NCBI GenBank assembly: GCA_963281255.1
Contig: OY725489.1
Coordinates: 1,116,001-1,180,000, forward strand
DNA: 64,000 bases
Direction: 5' to 3'
Origin: Aphrocallistes beatrix
Lineage: Eukaryota > Porifera > Hexactinellida > Sceptrulophora > Aphrocallistidae
Under the pieces are notes generated by a model. It did no database searches. It worked only from the letters and a program-made list of their open reading frames with translations, and had not been told where the DNA came from. Shown here piece after piece: positions 11,460-21,194 of the stretch. The first letter of the stretch is position 1, and each line of letters begins with the position of its first letter. The translations under genes were made by a program, and so were the position numbers.

Positions 11460-11900
11460 AAAGTTATAATCCTTACACCAAAAGGGAGGACCATTACAGG
11501 AAGTTTTTACGCGAAATATGTACTGTCACAAGTAGTTGATCATTATAAAAAGGTAAGACCAAGGACGGGAGTACGTGGAATAAAATTATTTCATGATAAT
11601 GCCCCAGCCCATAATTCAAAGGTTGCCAAGTCTAAACATGCCGAATATGGGATAGAAGTCCTTCCTCACCCACCATTACAGTCCAGACCTAGCTCCCTGC
11701 GACTTCTGACTGTTTCAAAAGCTAAAAGATCATTTGCGAGGGAATATATTCCGCGATCGGAGTGAGCTACGAACCTCGATTTTTCAGTATCTCAAACACC
11801 TACCCCAAGAAATGTACATAGAAGCATTTTACTCATGGGATGGCAAAGTTACAAAAGTGTATAAATGTAGATAGGGAGTACTTTGAACAATTATAATTAC
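11460..11900 (+). pseudogene. Mariner-family transposase C-terminal remnant
   Basis: Around 11580 a frame reads LFHDNAPAHNSKVAKS, the region of the second catalytic Asp. After a shift near 11680 the sequence reads DLAPCDF then FQKLKDHL, the third catalytic Asp region, and ends with the AFYSWDGKVTKVYKC stretch. The N-terminal half is absent and at least one frameshift is needed, so it is inactive. It sits between the arms of P1, implying that P1 was once a mariner/Tc1-like element with unusually long inverted repeats, or that mariner was captured by one. Confidence 0.8.
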
Positions 11901-12824
11901 TTTAATACTGATTCTTCAAGCCCCGGCGCTTATTTATTTCGCTCACCCTTTAGACCCGGCGCTTATTCAGGGAAATACGGTATTATATACCTTAAAGTAA
12001 GAAGAAAATTTGATGAAATAAAATAACGGCATACCGATTAATAATAATATTAATCTATGAATAAAAGCGGTAATACTATTTCTCATAGGCTGCTACATAC
12101 TAAGCACCGAGTAACCTAGGTTGCTAGCACATTTCTAGCAATCTAGGTTGCTCGAGGTGTTCTATGTAGCAACGTAGGTTGCTGTATAGAAAAACCCTCA
12201 TTAATTAGTCAGGCATTATAGTTAGTTTTCGTTGAAACATCTGAAATAATTATAAATTCTATGAATTCCTATTAATTCTTAGATTTTTAAGAATTCCAAT
12301 TATTATAAGTTAATTCGCTTATAATAATGAGGCTTAACCCACAAAAGGGGGTTTTGCCCAACCCGGTTTAAACCTGGATTTAACCCAGGGGTGGATTAAA
12401 TCTACCAACCCTGTTGGTGACCAATTCTAATATCTCTGTTAGATCATCTGTGAATGATATGTCATTCTTCGATCAGTACTAATTACCTTTGACCGAGTTG
12501 ACTTCATCAAATGAATTATTAACTTGTATTACACTGTTCTTGTTTAAAGACGTAGCAGTATTGATTGGAAAATTTAGAGGCTGCATCTGTGTTGGTAATT
12601 TAGCTTCGGGATCATCAATTTTACGTTTTTTAGTGGATCCACTTCTAAGAATGAAGAAGCAGGAGAAGCTCCTTCTGCCATTAATAATACAATTCTATAA
12701 ATTATTATAGTAAATGTTAGAATAATAATTAAATTTGTAGTATTTACAAAGAAAAGTCTATTAATTCTTGAATAGTATTAAAATCTCAGGCGCATGCGCC
12801 TCGTCGATTTTAATATATGGAAAT

Positions 12825-13175
12825 TGTGTGGATTATGATCAGAAATTGTGTGGATTATGATCAGAAATGTCGGATTATGATCAGAAATTGTGTGGATTAT
12901 GATCAGAAATGTCGGATTATGATCAGAAATGTCGGATTATGATCAGAAATTGTGTGGATTATGATCAGAAATGTTGGATTATGATCAGAAATTGTGTGGA
13001 TTATGATCAGAAATGTCGGATTATGATCAGAAATTGTGTGGATTATGATCAGAAATGTTGGATTATGATCAGAAATTGTGTGGATTATGATCAGAAATGT
13101 CGGATTATGATCAGAAATTGTGTGGATTATGATCTGAAATGTCGGGTTATGATCAGAACTTGTTTCGAGGAATAG
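12825..13175. repeat. GATCAGAA minisatellite, array 2 (42-bp double unit)
   Basis: About sixteen ~21 bp half-units alternate between GTCGGATTATGATCAGAAAT and TGTGTGGATTATGATCAGAA forms, giving a very regular 42-bp higher-order repeat. Since 42 is a multiple of three, a frame stays open across the array (repeating RNCVDYDQK); this is a repeat artefact, not a protein. Confidence 0.9.
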
Positions 13176-15060
13176 TATTATACACTTATGCAGAAAATAT
13201 CAAGTTTCTCCCATTTACCAATTCTTCAATCAATTCTGAACAACACAAAAAACCCCCAAAAAACCAAAAAACAAATCACAGGGGTCTCCAACCCTTTATG
13301 CCTTGAGGGCCACATCATTGAATAAAAGTTTCATCGAGGGCCTCAACTTCCTCGATATGTATGCGAGATATTACGCTATAAGGCTATTTACTTTATTGGA
13401 TTCAGAAAATTGATAAAATACTCCGAGGCCTGAAAAGAATCCTTTATAATGAGGGTATGAAACAAAAAAATAAAATATCCGCCGACAGACCGATAGTGCA
13501 GCTTCGGGGCGAGATTACATACGTAACGTACGCAATGTACGTACGTATGTCCGTACGCGCCAGCTCGAGATATCTAGCAGGCGGATTAACTTCAAATTCG
13601 GCATGCTATATCTCTATATGGTGTAGATGTGCATCTCACCGTTTTTTTTCGAAATTTCATGTTTTTATATGTATACAAGCGCGCTTCGCTTGCTTGCGCT
13701 GCGCGGCTGGCGGATACTTTGTGTCCACCGGAGGCTCCCTTCGGTCGCCTGGGGTCACATTGGTTAATTATAAGGGAGATAACATCTCTAAATAGTCTGG
13801 CTTACTGTTATAATCGATATCGTACTAAAAATCACCAAATTTGTCAATTTTTAAAATTTTTGATGAGTAATGATGACGTCATAACAAAGTGATGAGTCAT
13901 CATTTTTTGATGATAGGTGCATCATATGTGAGGTATGTTAGTATACAGATTCTATTAAAATTTCAGCCTTCTATCTCCTATAATGGCTGAGTTATGCCCG
14001 AATAACTGTGTTGCTTAACTTTTAAAAATGTGACAATGACGTCATAATTCCATGATGAGCCGATATTTTGCTCTGAGCTCAGAACTTACTGGAGCCATAG
14101 CCAAAAGACCCCCACATGCCAAAAATCAGCTTTCTGCGCCTTGCAGTTTCTTCAATCAATTCGTTACAGATATATATATATATATATATATATATAAACA
14201 ATAATCGAGTTTTAATAGTAAGGATATTCATATTTTCATACCTTTTAGTTAAAATTCAATTTTATGCTAGAAATAAGATCTCAACGACCATTGTAGGGTA
14301 TTTCACATGTAGAATTCAATTCTTACATCATAGAACCCGAATTGTGAACAATTCACTGGGCATATGCATGTGTATATACTATATTTATGTGTATATTTTC
14401 ACACCTTTGTCGAAATCAATTTCGAATAAAAAAATCAATCATTGCTACTGATTAATCTCAGCGCTCATTTTTATTTCATGTACATTTCTCTCGCCCCGGA
14501 GCTGCACTATCGGTCTGTCGGCCGACATTTTATTTTTTTGTTTCATACCCTCATTATAAAGGATTCTTTTCAGGCCTCGGAGTATTTTATCAATTTTCTG
14601 AATCCAATAAAGTAAATAGCCTTATAGCGTAATATCTCGCATACATATCGAGGAAGTTGAGGCCCTCGATGAAACTTTTATTCAATGATGTGGCCCTCAA
14701 GGCATAAAGGGTTGGAGACCCCTGTGATTTGTTTTTTGTTTTTTTTTGGGTTTTTTGTGTTGTTCAGAATTGATTGAAGATTTGGTAAATGGGAGAAACT
14801 TGATATTTTCTGCATAAGTGTATAATACTATTCCTCGAAACAAGTTCTGATCATAACCCGACATTTCAGATCATAATCCACACAATTTCTGATCATAATC
14901 CGACATTTCTGATCATAATCCACACAATTTCTGATCATAATCACACAATTTCAGATCATAATCCACACAATTTCTGATCATAATCCGACATTTCTGATCA
15001 AAATCCCAATATTTCTCATCATAATTCCGCATATTTTCTGATCAAAATCCCACTTTTCTG
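12836..15060. mobile_element. Large palindrome P2 containing a Helitron in its loop
   Basis: Arms 12836-13515 and 14486-15060 are reverse complements. The mirrored parts are the GATCAGAA array, CGAAACAAGTTCTGATCATA (read on the right arm), a CAGGGGTCTCCAACCCTTTA stretch with hAT-like character, and GACAGACCGATAGTGCAGCT. The loop (13516-14485) holds a different repeat interrupted by a Helitron at 13676-14224. Confidence 0.8.
13676..14224 (-). mobile_element. Helitron-like element H3, second subfamily
   Basis: Minus-strand start TCCTTACTATTAAAACTCG, then a (TA)n run and CTGTAACGAATTGATTGAAG; 3' end GCAAGCGAAGCGCGCTTG. It lies between A (13675) and T (14225). A related repeat at 34480-34500 has the empty site GAGTATA/TATTCATATTTT. 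The interior matches H2 (28660-29243) and 61620-61946. No protein is encoded. Confidence 0.87.
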
Positions 15061-15613
15061 ATCACAATCCCATTTTTCTGATCAAATTCCTCCAAAGATG
15101 ATGGAATTTGATCAGAATGTAAATTTCTGTTCCAAAGTTGCCAATTCTGATCTTATTCCCACATTTCTGATCATATTCCTACATTTCTGATCATAATCCG
15201 ACTACGAAATTCTGATCTTAATCTCCTTCAAAATTCTGATCAAAATCCACAGTTGCTTTTCTGATCAAAATCCCACTCAAATTCTGATCAAAATCCATGA
15301 TTTCAATGTATCTATTAATTTCCTGTAATAAAAATTTTGAGCTTATTTTGAGCATAATTCGAGCATAATTTGAGCATAATTCGAGCATATTTGAGCATAA
15401 TTCGAGCATATTTTGAGCATAATTCGAGCATAATTCGAGCATAATTTGAGCATATTTTGAGCATAATTCGAGCATATTTGAGCATAATTCGAGCATATTT
15501 CGAGCATATTTCGAGCATAATTTGAGCATAATTCGAGCATAATTCGAGCATATTTTGAGCATAATTCGAGCATATTTTGAGCATAATTTGAGCATAAAAG
15601 CGAAGCGCGCTTG
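14728..15613 (+). mobile_element. Helitron-like element H10 carrying two minisatellites
   Basis: Near 14750 the sequence TTTTTTGTGTTGTTCAGAAT-TGATTGAAGA resembles the 5' part of the H1/H6 subfamily. At 15600-15613 it ends AAGCGAAGCGCGCTTG followed by T. Between lie the GATCAGAA array (14860-15300) and a GAGCATAATT array (15330-15600). The extreme 5' end is not recognised, so the left boundary is uncertain. Confidence 0.55.
15330..15600. repeat. GAGCATAATT minisatellite
   Basis: Over twenty tandem 10-12 bp units alternate between GAGCATAATTC, GAGCATAATTT and GAGCATATTT. Three overlapping minus-strand frames through it are repeat artefacts (rich in LCSNYA-type words). It lies immediately before a Helitron 3' end. 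Confidence 0.9.
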
Positions 15614-15708
15614 TATAAGATAATAATTGAATAAATACAAAATATATGTTCAGTGCTACATACAGTAATATTTAGTAAGCTACTTGTATAATAGGATATT
15701 CTTAATGT

Positions 15709-17361
15709 TTATAAAAGCTTAAGAATAACACTCACAAATGCAAGACAGAAACAAATTAGTCCCACAAAACTAACAATGATAAGAACTAGATTACTCGAGT
15801 ACCAACCGGAATAAGGAGTTCTGGCTTTTACGTAGAATAGGAATTGGAGGAATTGGTTCCTAAAAGTTGTCCTTTGCTGCAGCGGCGATTCGTAGTATCG
15901 AGGGGACACTGGTTGATCTGAAATTTCACTCTCTGTTTCAATACTCACATCATTGAGTGTGAAGACTTCAGATGATGCATCTTGGTTATTTTCTAATTTC
16001 TGAACACAGAGGCGTTTCGATTGGAACTGAAACAAAATGGGGAATAAGAACAATGTTATAAATGAGAACAGCCCAGCGAATTTAAGTATTGTCACCAAGT
16101 TCGATATAAAAATACCTCCAATTAAGGGAGCAACTGCGAAAATGAATCGAAACAATAGTTTTCCGATGCGACCTTTCCACGTTTTCTTAGCCTCAGACGT
16201 GTCACGACACATCAGCACTGAATATGCATTATTAGCCGTGGAGATTACTCTCAATGGATAAGCAGATATAATGTCTAGTGAGGGAAAAAAGATAATGAAG
16301 TAGGAGATGATTCTCACTGCAATATTGCTGTTCGTTCCTGTGAAGTAATTCCAATCTAGAACAGCGTTCTCATTGGCGAGACTGAGAAATGCGAATGACA
16401 CTAGAATGCCTATAAGTGTGTAGAAGACCCATGCAGTGACAAAAGTCGCGATTAGCATAGCTTTCAAATGTTTCTTGGGCATTACAGGGTGTGTGAGTGC
16501 AGGAATTCCTTGGTGTAGAGCTTGTGCATAGACTAGGACAGGAATGGTCACCAACCACCACTTTACATTAAACCTTGACAACAGTTGTGTGCTTGTGGCA
16601 TTTGTGTATTTGAGTTCAAGGGGGAGAGTAGTGTTCGAATTCAGACCATTATGGATAACTATGTAAGTTGAAAATAAAATGATTGAAAAGATTGCAATGA
16701 ATCTTAAAATGGAAAACATTGCTTGAATGTATTTCTGCTCGTTCAATTCTAACAGAGAAAGGGATACGACTATAACTCCGAACACAGAGACACAAACCTG
16801 ATACCAGTGATAGCAACGGATGTCCGCAGGGAAGTACTGCATGGTGAAGTCTCTCTCATGACACTGTGCAATCCCCGATGTATTCACTGGTATGTTGGTG
16901 GACCATGAGGTCCCCACCACTGCTACAGTATCCCATAGGCACGAATATATTGTCATAACGATGAAGAAAATAATTTTAGCAGCCTTACCGAACATAATCT
17001 CACATAGTTCTGTCATTTCGAACTTTCGCTCGGTTGAGATGAAGTAGATATTTTCCTGGATGGCAGTGTTATTCTCTGAATCGTCATTCAATAAGTCTTC
17101 TCCTTCACTCCCTGATCGTAGCTTGTGCAGAACTTGAGCTCTTGCTAGAATTTCCAACATCCACAAAGCAGTGATGCACCCGCACACGGATAGTATTGTC
17201 AGTGAAACAATGCTAGGAAGTATCCCAGCATGATAAAATGTGAATGGTATCCCAAGAAATCCTGTCCCCACGATGTAGTTCAAGTTGTAGAAGTAACCAA
17301 TGACGGCATTGAACTGATTCGGTGCTAATGTTCTGTCACGTAGAGTGTTCGAATCAGCCAT
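15709..17361 (-). CDS. TMEM104-like: TMEM104-like AAAP-type membrane transporter, copy 2
   Basis: Encodes 550 residues, intronless and collinear with the 2904-4553 gene. The first helix reads IVGTGFLGIPFTF, and all loop motifs (FEMTELCEIMFG, NTSGIAQC, HPVMPKKHLKAM) are retained. Differences cluster in the late cytosolic loop (about residues 470-500: NQDASSEVFTLNDVSIETE) and in a small insertion (QFLQFLFYV) before the last helices. Upstream (17362-17570) and downstream (about 15630-15708) flanks also match copy 1, so this is a segmental duplication rather than retroposition of a mature mRNA. Transport substrate unknown. The intact frame and clustered changes suggest both copies are functional. 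Confidence 0.85.
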   Translation of the reverse strand: MADSNTLRDRTLAPNQFNAVIGYFYNLNYIVGTGFLGIPFTFYHAGILPSIVSLTILSVCGCITALWMLEILARAQVLHKLRSGSEGEDLLNDDSENNTAIQENIYFISTERKFEMTELCEIMFGKAAKIIFFIVMTIYSCLWDTVAVVGTSWSTNIPVNTSGIAQCHERDFTMQYFPADIRCYHWYQVCVSVFGVIVVSLSLLELNEQKYIQAMFSILRFIAIFSIILFSTYIVIHNGLNSNTTLPLELKYTNATSTQLLSRFNVKWWLVTIPVLVYAQALHQGIPALTHPVMPKKHLKAMLIATFVTAWVFYTLIGILVSFAFLSLANENAVLDWNYFTGTNSNIAVRIISYFIIFFPSLDIISAYPLRVISTANNAYSVLMCRDTSEAKKTWKGRIGKLLFRFIFAVAPLIGGIFISNLVTILKFAGLFSFITLFLFPILFQFQSKRLCVQKLENNQDASSEVFTLNDVSIETESEISDQPVSPRYYESPLQQRTTFRNQFLQFLFYVKARTPYSGWYSSNLVLIIVSFVGLICFCLAFVSVILKLL

Positions 17362-18335
17362 TTTACTCTATTTTCTATTTTTTCCTAAAGCAGTTGACAA
17401 AATAATTACCCTTGAGAATATTTGTGCCTATAGATCTCTTTTAATTTTTGTTATAATTGAACTGTAAGAATATCTAGTTCCACAGGCTATTGTAAGACTA
17501 TATGGATACTTGAAGAAATTAGCACCTGATATAGCGTATCCTCTTTTAATTATGAGAACCTAGTAGAATCCTAGATGCTTCCTTATTTGGACTCAAAAAT
17601 CTAATCTATTAAAATGCTAGGGTCTTTAGTTTGCCAACTTCTAAAATAATGGCGCGTGTGTTTTTATTTATCAGGGATTTTCGGAAAAACCAAAATCATG
17701 AGGTAGGTGGGATTTGGATCAAGATGTAGAATATTTATAGACAATTACATTCGATAATCGATCACCTCGCAACACAATTGTGCAATTTGTGTATTTTACT
17801 TACAACCCGAGACCTATGCAATTATCTTTTGAGATTTGACGCCATCAAATCTCAAAAAATAAGTTGTTGATCTATTTTAAATTTACATTTATATATGGAT
17901 CTCAAGTGAACCAAATGAAGTACGATACTACTAAGTTGCTAACCGATATTGTCAATTCAATTGAAATTAATAAAGGGTGTTAAAATATAACAGATTACTG
18001 TGCTGTCAAAATGTTGATGAGTTTGAAATATTTCTGCATAGCCCAATTAAATGTAGAATATGGCGCAAAGCTGATTATCTAAATCGAGTAATTTGTGAGT
18101 GACTCGAACAAGTAGTTTTGACAAAGAAGAAAAATATTACAGAATTATAATGTCGTTGTCGTATAATAATAATTTTTTGTTATTTTTCGAGCGAAGTTCT
18201 GACAGATGTGATTGAACGGTTACATATTAATCACAGTGTATAATATGAGCATTTACACATAATAACACCATCATAGACCAAAATAATGAGTCATGATTAA
18301 GTAACTACTTCACTATTAAGCTTAAAATACCGAAA
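17362..18335. other. Intergenic; TMEM104-like upstream region, copy 2
   Basis: 17362-17570 matches the upstream of copy 1. At 17600-17625 CTATTAAAATGCTAGG resembles a truncated Helitron 5' end. The remainder is A+T-rich sequence in which I see no gene. Confidence 0.5.
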
Positions 18336-18934
18336 TCTTATATATTAAAACGCTAGGATTTTTTTTTGTGTGTTTGTCCGAATTGATTGAAGAATTGGCA
18401 AGTCGTAGGAAAATGAAAATTGCCATGTAGGTGTCAAATGATGACTAGGATTAAGTTCGAAGATCTAAGCGAAATGTTCACACCTCGCCGAGATAGGTGA
18501 CAAAATGTGCTGACCAATCAAATTCGATTATTTAATAATGCAAATACATTGGAATAAAATAGCAGTGACTTATGCATACAATCAAAAGAACTATTTGTGA
18601 TTGAAATTCATTGGTTTATGTGAGAACCTGTATAGCAATTAAAAAGATTATGTGCATATTTTCACACCTTTATATACATATTTTCACACCATTTGACGAA
18701 TTTGAAACATATGCTAGAGACTAGCTCCCAACGGTAATATGGGGTTTCCCGGGGTGTAGATTTAGAATATTATATTTTTGAGAAATTATTTGTTAACTTT
18801 CGTTTACAATATTTATATAAAGTAAACACATTCCCAAAATAGGCTAGATTGAGTAATTCCAGGCGCCCACAGGGCGACTCTGTGGATACAAAGTATCCGC
18901 AATCCCCGCACCGCAAGCAAGCGAAGCGCGCTTA
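18336..18934 (+). mobile_element. Helitron-like element H6
   Basis: Starts A/TCTTATATATTAAAACGC and ends GCGAAGCGCGCTTA/T. It shares the 5' half with H5 and the 3' half (GACTAGCTCCCAACGG, GATTGAGTAATTCCAGGCGC) with H1 and the fragment at 59969-60190. The G+C-rich 3' tail can form a small hairpin (CAAGCG/CGCTTG). Non-autonomous. Confidence 0.82.
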
Positions 18935-20040
18935 TAATAATTAAAATTATTTCAATTAGAGAAATATAAATGAATTAAAATTAAAATCAACACACTGATA
19001 CAAGTTATTCTCTACATCATCATCATCTTATCATTCCATTCCATTCCATTCATATACTAGTATAATCGAAAATCCTTACTAATCAGTTGTTGTACTTGTT
19101 AATTGTTAATTTTAAATATTTTTTATTTACTCATGTCTCTATGATTTGGCTATTTAAGCACCCGTAGGCGGATACGAAGTGTTCACCAGTCCCGGAGCAG
19201 AGCAAGCGAGGGATGCACGTCTGTTTATATTGAAGCTTCATGAGTTTTCTCTGAAGTTTCCTACCTGTTATTCTTAACTGTAGAATGCCCTGCATCTACA
19301 TATTGCTTCGCACATTTATGGCTTCAGTTTCATAGAAAATGGCTGGGAGACATCTGCTATATCGGGAATACTGTGTCCCCAGTGGGCATTCTACGGTTTT
19401 AAAATGAACTTTTTCTACAAGTTTCATAAATTAGCAATTTGGTTAAGCAGATAATTTTATGATATTTGGAAGTATACTAATTTTGCTTACGTAGTTTAAG
19501 TATATTAAATAATTATATCTGAAGTACATTGAGATATAAACATAACAAGATTGGTAAAAATAGGTCTAGTAGCAATCTCAAAAACCTCAGGACGGACGGA
19601 CGGGCGTCGTACACTACCCATGCCAATAGGGCAGCTCCCATAATAGGAACTGCACTAGAAAAAAAATCCTAGCATTTAGATTTATTCTAGGAAAATATTT
19701 GTACATTGGTGTCCTTCATAAAATGCTAAGAAATGCTTTCAATAGTAATGTAAACTCCTCTTCCACTGGTAAAAGTATACTACAAGTAGAAACGTTTTAG
19801 CTGTACTAATGAGTAATGTGTTCAACATTATCTGTGCAATGATATTAGTAGTCCGACTTGTGTTCTTTCTCCTAACCTTTATTGCATCAGAATATTTTGT
19901 GACTACTCCCAAAGGGTGAATCCATGCATAAAATATATCATAATTTTTACATATGGAATTATCTACAAACTTTTAATACTTTCAGATTCGTACAAAGGGC
20001 TAGGAGAATTTATCAATCAGTATATATGGTAATACGAGTA
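18935..20040. other. Intergenic, repeat fragments
   Basis: Contains a short CATTC tandem (19035-19057), an inverted pair around TGTAGAATGCCC/GGGCATTCTAC (19280 and 19382), and at 19585-19680 a GGACGG tandem followed by GGGCAGCTCCCATAATAGGA and a truncated minus-strand Helitron start (AATCCTAGCATTT). No gene recognised. Confidence 0.5.
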
Positions 20041-20078
20041 GTTATCCATATTATTAATTGTTTACTCACTTCGTGAAG

Positions 20079-21194
20079 ATGAAAATGAACAATTTTCCTT
20101 TGAAATTTCTAACTGAATTTGTCGATAAATTTAGTCTATATTATTCTATTTTGTCACTGATACTCTGTGTGCTTCTAGTGTTCTGGCTTATCCATGTTAT
20201 CTATTCGATAACTTCCTATATTAGGAGATGGTTGCACTTAAAGCACTGTACAGTGCGGTTGGAGTCTAGCAATGTTATGGACAACAAATTTTATTTCTAC
20301 AAAGAAGCCATTATTCGATATGTTGTTTTCTTCATCCTGCTACTTTTCGAGATTGGGTACTTTTTAGAATACAGCCTAAACGATCTTATCCTTAACATAT
20401 TCCAAGTTCCTGGTTCTGACATTAATATTGGTAATAATTGTACAATTCTTAATAACACGGTAATCTCTTCTTTTTTTGACACTCGCCCGATCAAATTAAT
20501 TGAAACTTTCCTCTCTTCCCATACTAGATCCTTACTCATCTCCTCGACATGGATGTATGCTATACTTATGTTGCATTTAGCTTATGCAGCGAAAGATGAA
20601 CTTTTGTCTTTAAAAAAATTAGCAAAGTTGATCATATTTGGATTTGTGCAACATGTGGTTATTCTTGTATTTTCCTGGATTCCCTGGACCAAACTAATCG
20701 CATTACTATTGGAGCCTTTAATTTCTCAGTTCAACTTTATCGTTGCCGTAGTTCTAGCTAGAAGATTCTTGAAGGCTATGGAGAGCAGAGTTAACATGGC
20801 ATACCATACTAGAGATGTGTCTTATGAGAAGCAGCAGCGACTCTTGCTAAAACAGTACAGAATTATAATTCCCTTTACTTTGTGGATTATAGAGCTCCAT
20901 TGTCTGAAAGTCATTATTCTTTACAACCCATATTTTGTAGCGGAAACAATACTCCTAAATCCGTGTATATATCACCTCCCCAAAGTTAACCTGAGCGAGA
21001 ATACAATGCGCTACTATTTAACTATATACGAGGTGCTAGCGTTCCTTTTTATTCGTATAATAAACACGATCTGCTCCTTCGGCTTAATTGCATTAAATTT
21101 CGCTGTGATATGCAAATGGGCTAAATCCAAATGCAAGCGTGTTCGTTACAGGTACCATGTATCTGATGTTTTGGCTTATCCTCTATTGAAATGA
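20079..21194 (+). CDS. Seven-transmembrane family protein, most divergent member
   Basis: 371 residues from the ATG at 20079 (an upstream non-ATG extension is unlikely). Seven hydrophobic segments at about 20-46, 80-100, 148-170, 183-205, 212-235, 268-290 and 316-345. Basic residues (IRRWLHLKH, KSKCKRVRYRYH) place the N-terminus outside and the tail inside. The first outer loop keeps the NNCTI glycosylation/cysteine motif and the last outer loop keeps NPC, aligning it with the array, but EAKRSSG, LLNLSHAAL and FTVTYQ are not conserved. No intron. A tandem-array sister or ancestor with independent function is likely; the ligand or activity is unknown. It resembles neither class A GPCRs (no DRY or NPxxY) nor insect gustatory receptors (no TYhhhhhQF near the end). 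Confidence 0.75.
   Translation: MKMNNFPLKFLTEFVDKFSLYYSILSLILCVLLVFWLIHVIYSITSYIRRWLHLKHCTVRLESSNVMDNKFYFYKEAIIRYVVFFILLLFEIGYFLEYSLNDLILNIFQVPGSDINIGNNCTILNNTVISSFFDTRPIKLIETFLSSHTRSLLISSTWMYAILMLHLAYAAKDELLSLKKLAKLIIFGFVQHVVILVFSWIPWTKLIALLLEPLISQFNFIVAVVLARRFLKAMESRVNMAYHTRDVSYEKQQRLLLKQYRIIIPFTLWIIELHCLKVIILYNPYFVAETILLNPCIYHLPKVNLSENTMRYYLTIYEVLAFLFIRIINTICSFGLIALNFAVICKWAKSKCKRVRYRYHVSDVLAYPLLK

Larger units (their letters stand above)
9611..12818. mobile_element. Large palindrome P1 with nested insertions
   Basis: The left arm (9611 to about 11475) and right arm (about 11990 to 12818) are reverse complements once two left-arm insertions are removed. Shared landmarks: TTAAAATCGACGAGGCGCAT at the outer ends, GGTTAAATCCAGGTTTAAAC and ACCTAGGTTACTCTGTGCTT inside. 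The central ~500 bp holds the decayed end of a mariner-type transposase. The left arm has four copies of a GACGAGGCGCATGCGCCTCA unit, the right arm one. This looks like a long-inverted-repeat transposon bracketed by GATCAGAA arrays on both sides. Confidence 0.75.

Noticed and set aside
12909..13175. 88-codon ORF of repeating YDQKCRIMIRNCVD words
   Set aside because: Produced by the 42-bp GATCAGAA repeat; its length is a multiple of three, so the frame stays open automatically.
13457..13892. Overlapping plus-strand ORFs of 112 and 87 codons
   Set aside because: They run across the Helitron H3 boundary and its G+C-rich 3' tail; related copies have different frames.
9262..15300. Spaced GATCAGAA arrays as a CRISPR array
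   Set aside because: Units are 20-30 bp with no unique spacers, no cas genes, in eukaryotic mobile DNA.
15218..15640. Three overlapping minus-strand ORFs rich in LCSNYARIM
   Set aside because: All frames of the GAGCATAATT minisatellite; no unique protein sequence.
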